Below are positions 24,128 to 29,360 of a DNA stretch of 29,360 nt, piece after piece (within the stretch, counting starts at the first letter, position 1; each line of letters opens with the position of its first letter). Location: NCBI GenBank assembly GCA_002425245.1, contig DILW01000194.1, forward strand, positions 757 to 30,116, in the 5' to 3' direction. Below the pieces are notes generated by a model, which was not told the origin of the DNA, did no database searches, and saw nothing but the letters and a program-made list of their open reading frames with translations. The stretch is from Betaproteobacteria bacterium UBA5582 (lineage in GTDB: Bacteria > Pseudomonadota > Gammaproteobacteria > Burkholderiales > Rhodocyclaceae). The translations under genes were made by a program, and so were the position numbers.

Positions 24128-24994
24128 TCAGTCGGTCTCGGTGATCGCTGCGGCAATCTTCTGACGCAGGTCGTCCAGGTCGTCGCTGGCGATCCCCAGG
24201 TAGTCGAGTGCGCGCTGGAACAGAGCCTCGCCGACCTCGACATCCACGCTTTCCTGCACTTGGCTGAGCAAGGTATCGGCCACCTGGGTGACCGCGATGA
24301 AGGACAGCGCGCCCCCCGGCAGGGTCCGGTCCGGCAGGTCATAAGCATCCGGCTCATGGTGGAAGCGGATGGCCTGACCGAGGATGGCCGGCAAACCCCA
24401 GTTGCGCACCAGCAGCGAGCCGACCACCGGATGGCTGCAGGGGAAGAAACGTTCCTCGGCTTCGACCAGGAGCCGCCCTTCCCGCTGGCACGCATCGAGA
24501 ACCTCCGCGTAATCGGGAAAACGCTTCATCATCAGGGGCATCGCAGCGTTGTGGAAAAGCGTGTAGGTGTAGGTCGCATCGGGGGAAATACCGTACTGCT
24601 GACGGGCAATCATCGCTGCTGCCGCCGCCTGCTGGCCGGTGCGCTTCCAGAAGGCTTCCAGCCACGCAGCGGGCAGGCCGCTGATGCTGCTGCGCAGCGC
24701 CGAAGCCACGACCACGCAGACGATGTTCTTGATCCCCAGACGCTCGACCGCCTTGGGCACGCTGGAAACCTGCTGGCGCCCGCCGAATACCGGCGAGTTC
24801 GCCAGCTTCAGTGCGGCTGCCGACATCATCGGATCGGCGGCAATCAGCTTCGCCAGCTGACGCAGGTCGGGTTCATCCTTCTGCGCTTCCTTCAGCGTCT
24901 CCATCGCACTGGCGGGGCAACTCGGAAGCTCGACCGAGGTGACAACCTTTTGCAGGTCTTCAGGGCTGAGTTCGTAGGATTTGTCGTTCGTCAT
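24128..24994 (-). CDS. HDOD domain protein
   Basis: Protein of 288 residues with an HDOD domain over about residues 15-225: LPSCPASAMETLKEAQ, LAKLIAADPMMSAAALKLANSPVFGG, VSSVPKAVERLGIKNIVCVVVASALR, then YTLFHNAAMPLM and CSHPVVGSLLVRNWGLPAILGQAIRFHH. HDOD is related to HD hydrolases but usually lacks the full metal site, and its members act mainly in signalling (motility, biofilm, DNA damage). No second domain is seen. It is the only gene on its strand here, with a weak ribosome site, and ends nine bases from the NlpC/P60 stop. The specific role is unknown. Confidence 0.88.
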   Translation of the reverse strand: MTNDKSYELSPEDLQKVVTSVELPSCPASAMETLKEAQKDEPDLRQLAKLIAADPMMSAAALKLANSPVFGGRQQVSSVPKAVERLGIKNIVCVVVASALRSSISGLPAAWLEAFWKRTGQQAAAAAMIARQQYGISPDATYTYTLFHNAAMPLMMKRFPDYAEVLDACQREGRLLVEAEERFFPCSHPVVGSLLVRNWGLPAILGQAIRFHHEPDAYDLPDRTLPGGALSFIAVTQVADTLLSQVQESVDVEVGEALFQRALDYLGIASDDLDDLRQKIAAAITETD

Positions 24995-25046
24995 CGAGCG
25001 CGGCTTCTTGAGGGCAAAGCGGCAACGATAGGTGATTAAAGGTCAT

Positions 25047-25076
25047 GGACGCAAGTGGCCACCTGCAGGTAGAATG
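25047..25076 (+). promoter_or_regulatory. Probable promoter of the tRNA-Arg gene
   Basis: TGGACG (25047-25052) and TAGAAT (25071-25076) are 18 bases apart, followed by a GC-rich stretch before the tRNA, as common in stable-RNA promoters. Transcription would start about four bases before the tRNA. Confidence 0.5.
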
Positions 25077-25085
25077 TCGGCCTTT

Positions 25086-25162
25086 CCGCCCGTAGCTCAG
25101 CTGGATAGAGTACTGCCCTCCGAAGGCAGGGGTCGTGCGTTCGAATCGCGCCGGGCGGGCCA
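25086..25162 (+). tRNA. tRNA-Arg, anticodon CCG
   Basis: A 77-base tRNA with encoded CCA. The acceptor stem CCGCCCG/CGGGCGG pairs perfectly, G is the discriminator, the D arm contains AGCTCAGCTGGATAGAG, and the anticodon stem CTGCC/GGCAG encloses the loop CTCCGAA with anticodon CCG at 25120-25122. The T arm contains GTTCGAATC. It closely resembles bacterial tRNA-Arg for CGG codons. No integrase or duplicated 3' end was seen next to it. Confidence 0.95.
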
Positions 25163-25170
25163 GATAAAAC

Positions 25171-25208
25171 AACCGGTTAGGTGATCAGCACCTAACCGGT
25201 TTTTGTTT
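25171..25208. terminator. Strong, probably bidirectional terminator
   Basis: A perfect 13-bp stem AACCGGTTAGGTG / CACCTAACCGGTT with a five-base loop, preceded by AAAAC and followed by TTTTG and further T. It ends the tRNA transcript on the plus strand and can also stop the adhesin B - HTH transcript on the minus strand, whose last stop codon is about 50 bases away. Confidence 0.88.
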
Positions 25209-25254
25209 TTTTGCCCGACTGCCGCAAGCGCCAGGCCGTATTCCGAACGCCGAC

Positions 25255-25569
25255 TTACACCGTCCCCATTTGCAACTGGCTGGGCCGCGGGCGGCGCCGC
25301 GAACTTTTCTGCAGACGCACGGCCTCCAGCTTTTCCACCGACTTGCCGTTGCGCAGTTCCTTGAACAGCCGTTCGGCTTCCTTGGCCTCGCCGTAGGTAA
25401 GCTGGATCAACAGCAGCACCTGGTGAGGGATGGTGCGCCCGGTTTCGTAACGCGAGCCGCCGGACTGAGTCACCAGAATGCGTTTCCAGAAGTCACTCTG
25501 CAGCATGCCGAGGCGGTTGCGCAGGTCGCGGATGTCTTGCCCGGTGGTATAGGTCAGGGTTTTTTCCAT
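25255..25569 (-). CDS. Small HTH (XRE-like) transcriptional regulator
   Basis: Protein of 104 residues (MEKTLTYTTGQDIRDLRNRLGMLQSDFWKRILVTQ... in outline). Residues 10-60 form a helix-turn-helix of XRE type (IRDLRNRLGM, then DFWKRILVTQSGGSRYETG), with VTQSGGSRYE as the probable recognition helix. The C-terminal 40 residues are charged and end in a basic stretch (SSRRRPRPSQ). The ATG at 25569 has GGAG seven bases upstream; a TTG at 25596 would add nine residues but overlaps adhesin B and is less likely. It starts 23 bases after the adhesin B stop codon in the same direction, so it may be read from the adhesin transcript. Target genes are unknown. Confidence 0.82.
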   Translation of the reverse strand: MEKTLTYTTGQDIRDLRNRLGMLQSDFWKRILVTQSGGSRYETGRTIPHQVLLLIQLTYGEAKEAERLFKELRNGKSVEKLEAVRLQKSSRRRPRPSQLQMGTV

Positions 25570-25592
25570 GATGAATCTCCGATATTGGTATT

Positions 25593-28500
25593 TCAATCGA
25601 CCAGCAGCTTTCCCTGCTGCAAGAGGTTTTGGATGATCTGGGTGTTGCCGGCAAGGACGCCACCCTGGCTGAGATCCACGCCTTCGAGGACGATTTGCTG
25701 GGTGGTTGCGGCACCATCGCCCTTGGGGTTGATGTGGATGACGGTACCTTCGGCGCGCGTCTCGAAATGCAGGTACTGGGTCAGGTTGCCGGGATCGCTG
25801 CCGTCGTGGTACTCGCCTTGCAGCAGGTCGCGCAGGTCGAGTACGTCGCCGCCAGCACCGACGGCGGCGGTCAGGTTGAAATCGGCGATGCGGTCCACTG
25901 CCGGCGCGTTTACCGTGCCCTGGTCGCCGAATTCCCAGCGGAAGACGTCGCTGCCGGCGCCGCCCCAGAGTCGATCGTTGCCCTGACCACCGATCAGCAG
26001 GTCGTTGCCGCCTTCCCCGATCAGGCTGTCGTTGCCGCTACCGCCGCGTAGCAGGTCGCTGCCGGCGCTACCGACCAGAACATCGTCGCCGCCGTAGCCG
26101 TAGATGCGGCTGTCCGCTTCCGTGGCCCTCAGAACCTCGTGGTCGCCGCTGCCTTCGACGATGCGGCCGTCCTGGTCGGGGCTGCTGAGCAATCCGACCT
26201 CGGCCAGCGAACCGACGCTGCTGCTATGGCTCAGGCCGTGGCTGTCGGTGGCGGTGATGCTGGTGGCGCTGAGGACGCTGAGGTCGAGCAGGGATTGCTC
26301 GTAGTGGACCGTGGCGAGCAGTTCGTTGACCGCCAGATTGTCCAGGGTACCGCCATCCCGGGCGGTGATCACCAGCGTTGAGCTGGGCAGGAGCAGACCG
26401 AGCAGGCCCGGGTCGTTGACGATTGCCAGGTTCAGGCCAAGCTCTTCCGCCAGTGCATGCGAAGCTTTCAGATGATAGGGGCCGAGATTGACCAGCGAAC
26501 GGTAGGCGATCTCGAGTTTGACCATGTCGTTGTTGGCATCGAAGGCGCTGAAGCGGGTGCGCGTGCCAAGGTCGATCAGGTCAAGCGCGTCCAGACCGAT
26601 GATGCCGAGCAGGTTGTTGCCAACTTCAATGCCGGTGACTGGCGCCTGGTTGGGCGGGGTCGTCTCGCCGGTGCCGACGAAGCCGAGCGCGCCGCTGGCC
26701 TGATCGCCGTCGCCGTCGACCAGGGTGTAGTGGATGTCGGTTCGGTGACCTCGGGGCGGTGTCACGTCAGTGTGATAGCGGTAGCTGCCATCACACAGGC
26801 CGAGTTCGATGCGTTCGCCGACACTGGTTTCCAGGATCAGCGCCCGCGCCACCGGGTCGAAGCGCCAGGCGCTGACGGTGGTCGAACTACCGCTCACCGC
26901 CAGGGTATTGGTCAGCGCATCGTAGGCAAAGCTATAGCCGCCGATTTCGACGACAGCGACATGCCCGCCGTCGGCACCGAAACCGCCCAGGCTGCCGTCC
27001 AGCGTCGTGGCGCCGCCAACGGTGGCGGCAAAGACACAGGCCATTTCGTTGTAATCGCCGATCCAGTAAGCGTTCAGGTCCGCTTCGGCGGCGCCGTCCC
27101 AGGCAATCGGGTTGAGCGGGTTGGGGATGACGAAGCTGCGCGGGCCGACGCCAACCGCCTGCGAAGTAATGTCATTCTGCTCAAGGAAGGCGCGCCATTG
27201 GGCTTCTTCGCTGCGATCGATACCGTCGCCCAGGAAGGGGTCGTACTGACCGGGATAATTGAACGGATGGCCGCTGCTGTCGATGGTTGGCTCGCCATCG
27301 GAGAAGAAATAGGAGACGTTCTGTGCCGATGCCAGCCGGCCGGCATCGGCATAGGCGGCGCGGGCAGCGAGCAGGGCGGCATCGTAGTTGGAGGCATCGT
27401 TGCTGGCGTCAATGCCATCCAGCGCCGCCCGGGCTTCGGCCACACTCAGCCAGCGGGCGCCGATGGCCTGGCCATCGTTGCCGAAAATGACCAGACGGAC
27501 CATGACCTCGCCCAGCGCCTGGTGGCGATCGAGCAGGTCGCGGATCGCCAGTTTGGCCAGATCGAGGCGGCTGAGCGGCTGCCCGTTCAGGTCGCGCAGC
27601 CCCGTGTCCTGGCGCATGCTGGCCGAAACGTCGAGCATGATCAGCAGGTTGCTATCGACACCATCGCCTTGGCCGACGCGAATTTCCTGGGTACGCGCGA
27701 ACGGTGCGTCGTCCTCGATGCGCAGCGTCATTTGCGCTTCGGCCTGCTGGTTGCCGTCGCTGGCACGAACCGTGAAGTGGAGCCTGGCGACGTCCTCACC
27801 GCCGGGGTTGGCATGATCGACCGGAGCAAGCAGGCGGACTTCGTAATTACCCTGGGCATCGATCCGGGCACAGATGACTTCCGGGCCGAGCGGGCCGGCG
27901 CGGCCGATCAAGGGCGAGGCTTCGCTGCCGTCGCCCGACCAGACGATGCGCACCCCGTTCGAGCAAAGCTCCTCGCCCGGCGCCAGCAGCGTGAAGCTGA
28001 GTGCCGCGCCGCCATTGGCCACGTTCAGGCTGCCGCGGGCGAAGGCGTCGTCGGTGAGGTCGTCGTTCGGATTGGGCAGATTGTCCTTGATGCCGTTGGC
28101 CAGTCCCTCTTCGGAAACGCTGATGGTAAGGTCGGCGATGCTCAGGGAGGTGGCGAACACCGCCTGGTCGGCAGCACGCGGTGTCGCGTTGCCGGCCGCA
28201 TCGACCAGCCAGGCCTCGACCTTGATCGTGCTGCCGTCCGCTTGCGGCGGGTACTGGACGGTAACGAAACCGTTCGCCTTGTCGGCAGCTGCAATCGTGA
28301 TTTCGCGGACGCTACGACCACCGTCGTTGCTGACCCTGACGACGTCGCCAACATCGACCTTGGCCGGGTCGAAGCTGATGCGCACATCGACATCGCCTTG
28401 CAGTTCCTGGCGGTTGATGAAACCGTCGTTGTTGGCATCCTCGGTAATCACCACGCTCGGGGCAGCACCGCCGTTGGGCGCCTGAGTGTCGACGACAGCC

Positions 28501-29360
28501 CAGTCACTGCCCGCCTTGCCGAGGTTGCCGGCAGGGTCGCGGACCTGGGCGCTGACTTCGATGCGCTGTCCTTCGCCCGGGCTGGCAACGCTCAGCTCGA
28601 TGCTGCCCCGACGGATGTCGTCGAGGCTGAGCACGCGCGGCGGTAGCGCACTGCCATTGACGCTGACCAGCAGGCTGTCACCCGCGTTGGCGGTACCCGG
28701 CAGGGTGATGCTGACGTCGATCCCGCCCTGGAGTTCGGCCGCGTTGATCCAGCCGTCGTTGTTACGATCTTCGACCAGGGTGACGATGGGCACCCCCGGC
28801 TCACTCAGCATCAGCCGGGCGCTGTCGCTGACCGGCCCGGCGCTGTTGCCGGCGTTGTCGACGATGCGGGCGGTGGCGACGAAGTCGGTATTGTCGGCAG
28901 TCGGGTTGAACTTGAAGTCGATGTAGCCGGCCGCCAGGTGGGCGGCGCTCAGGGTCACCACCTGGTCGACGTTGCCGCTGGCCGAAACGGTCAGCGAATC
29001 GCCGACGGCAGCACCGCGCGGCAGGGTGACGCGGACGTCGATGTCGTTGTCGCGCAACTCGGCAATGGCAATGAAGCCGTCGTCATTGCGGTCTTCGACG
29101 ATGCGAATGCCGAGATCGGCGAACACCGTGGTGTCGATGATGGCACTGGCCTCGCCATTCGGGCTCAGGTTGCCGGCCGGGTCGCGCAACTGGGCGGCAA
29201 TGCTGAGCGTGTTGCCGTCGCCGGGACTGGCGATGCCGCTCAGGGCCACCTGGCCGTTGGCGATGTCGGCGGCGGTGAGCAGGATCGGCAACCGGGCCGT
29301 GCCATTGACCCTGACCAGAAGGAGGTCGCCAGCGCTGGCGGTATCCGGCAGGCCGATGAA
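25593..29360 (-). CDS. Giant RTX adhesin B, C-terminal part (5' end outside window)
   Basis: Partial gene of 1,255 readable codons, entering from the right edge in frame. Order along the protein: four Ig-like modules of the same types as in adhesin A (29360 to about 28145), three with full EF-hand-like loops; a T1SS-143-like domain (about 28140-27690, IVWSGDGSEASPLIG); a von Willebrand A domain (about 27660-27080) with the MIDAS motif LDVSASM and SDGEPT; a region of cadherin/VCBS-like character; RTX nonapeptide repeats (GYGGDDVLVG, GGSGNDSLIG, GGQGNDRLWG); and the type I secretion signal (FNLTAAVGAGGDVLDLRDLL, then the last 60 residues). Four cysteines are seen (near 27970, 27870, 27045 and 26795), rare in this family. 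It is a secreted or cell-bound adhesin; retention cannot be judged without the N-terminus. The stop at 25593 is followed by the HTH gene. Confidence 0.92.
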   Translation of the reverse strand, partial: FIGLPDTASAGDLLLVRVNGTARLPILLTAADIANGQVALSGIASPGDGNTLSIAAQLRDPAGNLSPNGEASAIIDTTVFADLGIRIVEDRNDDGFIAIAELRDNDIDVRVTLPRGAAVGDSLTVSASGNVDQVVTLSAAHLAAGYIDFKFNPTADNTDFVATARIVDNAGNSAGPVSDSARLMLSEPGVPIVTLVEDRNNDGWINAAELQGGIDVSITLPGTANAGDSLLVSVNGSALPPRVLSLDDIRRGSIELSVASPGEGQRIEVSAQVRDPAGNLGKAGSDWAVVDTQAPNGGAAPSVVITEDANNDGFINRQELQGDVDVRISFDPAKVDVGDVVRVSNDGGRSVREITIAAADKANGFVTVQYPPQADGSTIKVEAWLVDAAGNATPRAADQAVFATSLSIADLTISVSEEGLANGIKDNLPNPNDDLTDDAFARGSLNVANGGAALSFTLLAPGEELCSNGVRIVWSGDGSEASPLIGRAGPLGPEVICARIDAQGNYEVRLLAPVDHANPGGEDVARLHFTVRASDGNQQAEAQMTLRIEDDAPFARTQEIRVGQGDGVDSNLLIMLDVSASMRQDTGLRDLNGQPLSRLDLAKLAIRDLLDRHQALGEVMVRLVIFGNDGQAIGARWLSVAEARAALDGIDASNDASNYDAALLAARAAYADAGRLASAQNVSYFFSDGEPTIDSSGHPFNYPGQYDPFLGDGIDRSEEAQWRAFLEQNDITSQAVGVGPRSFVIPNPLNPIAWDGAAEADLNAYWIGDYNEMACVFAATVGGATTLDGSLGGFGADGGHVAVVEIGGYSFAYDALTNTLAVSGSSTTVSAWRFDPVARALILETSVGERIELGLCDGSYRYHTDVTPPRGHRTDIHYTLVDGDGDQASGALGFVGTGETTPPNQAPVTGIEVGNNLLGIIGLDALDLIDLGTRTRFSAFDANNDMVKLEIAYRSLVNLGPYHLKASHALAEELGLNLAIVNDPGLLGLLLPSSTLVITARDGGTLDNLAVNELLATVHYEQSLLDLSVLSATSITATDSHGLSHSSSVGSLAEVGLLSSPDQDGRIVEGSGDHEVLRATEADSRIYGYGGDDVLVGSAGSDLLRGGSGNDSLIGEGGNDLLIGGQGNDRLWGGAGSDVFRWEFGDQGTVNAPAVDRIADFNLTAAVGAGGDVLDLRDLLQGEYHDGSDPGNLTQYLHFETRAEGTVIHINPKGDGAATTQQIVLEGVDLSQGGVLAGNTQIIQNLLQQGKLLVD
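25936..26106 (-). repeat. RTX nonapeptide calcium-binding repeats
   Basis: About six copies of GGxGxDxLx-type repeats (YGYGGDDVL, GSAGSDLLR, GGSGNDSLI, GEGGNDLLI, GGQGNDRLW, GGAGSDVFR). They form the calcium-binding beta roll before the type I secretion signal. Confidence 0.93.
28145..29360 (-). repeat. Ig-like modules with EF-hand-like loops in adhesin B
   Basis: Module order is B - A - B - C when read from the right edge. Loops: DRNDDGFIAIAEL (29053-29100), DRNNDGWINAAEL (28732-28777) and DANNDGFINRQEL (28403-28445). The cores match adhesin A modules closely, for example DIDVRVTLPRGAAVGDSLTV against DIDVRVTIPQGAAVGDTLTV. Confidence 0.88.

Noticed and set aside
24119..24128. GCGGCGCCGC palindrome between the NlpC/P60 and HDOD genes as terminator
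   Set aside because: The stem is short and no T-tract follows on either strand.
25086..25254. The tRNA-Arg gene as an integration site of a genomic island carrying adhesin B
   Set aside because: No integrase, no duplicated tRNA 3' end and no clear base-composition change were seen; the far side of the adhesin is outside the window.
26457..28646. A plus-strand open frame of about 2.2 kb
   Set aside because: It is antisense to adhesin B, where the minus strand encodes VWA and Ig-like modules. The predicted plus-strand protein has no recognisable family features.
1..29360. The window as a closed circle with one adhesin gene spanning the edges
   Set aside because: Joining base 1 to base 29360 breaks the reading frame: the codon left open at base 1 does not continue into the frame entering at 29360. 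The core gene content also speaks for a chromosome.

Overview
The window looks like the chromosome of a betaproteobacterium, most likely from the Rhodocyclales (Dechloromonas/Azonexus-like). The reasons are the high GC content, the order glnA - DUF4124 gene - ntrB - ntrC, the compact nadA - EEP - clsB cluster and the general look of the proteins. The genus is an inference. No mobile element, integrase, CRISPR array or plasmid gene was seen.

Layout. (1) 1-4481, minus: the N-terminal part of a giant type-I-secreted adhesin (adhesin A) with a LapA-type retention module, a putative LapG cleavage site and a long Ig-like repeat array. It runs off the left edge. It has its own sigma70-like promoter with an operator-like dyad. 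(2) 4605-5465, minus: rpoH, under a perfect CIRCE element shared with the divergent gluQ (5549-6496). (3) 6474-10042, minus: rhodanese, nadA, an EEP-family hydrolase and the cardiolipin synthase clsB, closely packed. (4) 10090-11244: a CDF cation transporter. (5) 11435-12850: glnA, behind tandem NtrC boxes and a sigma54 -24/-12 promoter, closed by a strong terminator. (6) 12953-21425: a tight co-directional run of a DUF4124 protein, ntrB, ntrC, birA, coaX, an HD-GYP protein, a GGDEF-like/EAL protein (frameshifted here) and an SPFH-SHOCT protein. (7) 21434-23556, minus: a GRDP-like membrane protein and gabD. (8) 23618-24118: an NlpC/P60 lipoprotein, convergent with an HDOD protein (24128-24994). 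(9) 25086-25162: tRNA-Arg(CCG), with a probably bidirectional terminator. (10) 25255-29360, minus: a small HTH regulator directly downstream of the C-terminal part of a second giant adhesin (adhesin B) with a T1SS-143-like domain, a VWA domain, RTX repeats and a type I secretion signal. It runs off the right edge.

How it fits together. The most notable theme is a surface-adhesion programme around a housekeeping and nitrogen-control block. Two adhesin loci share the same repeat modules. Nearly every module is headed by an EF-hand-like calcium loop. The retention module implies LapD/LapG control by c-di-GMP, and two c-di-GMP-type proteins, both altered at key positions, sit in the ntrBC gene run. 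LapD, LapG and the type I transporter are not in the window. All assignments come from reading the sequence by hand; no database search was run.
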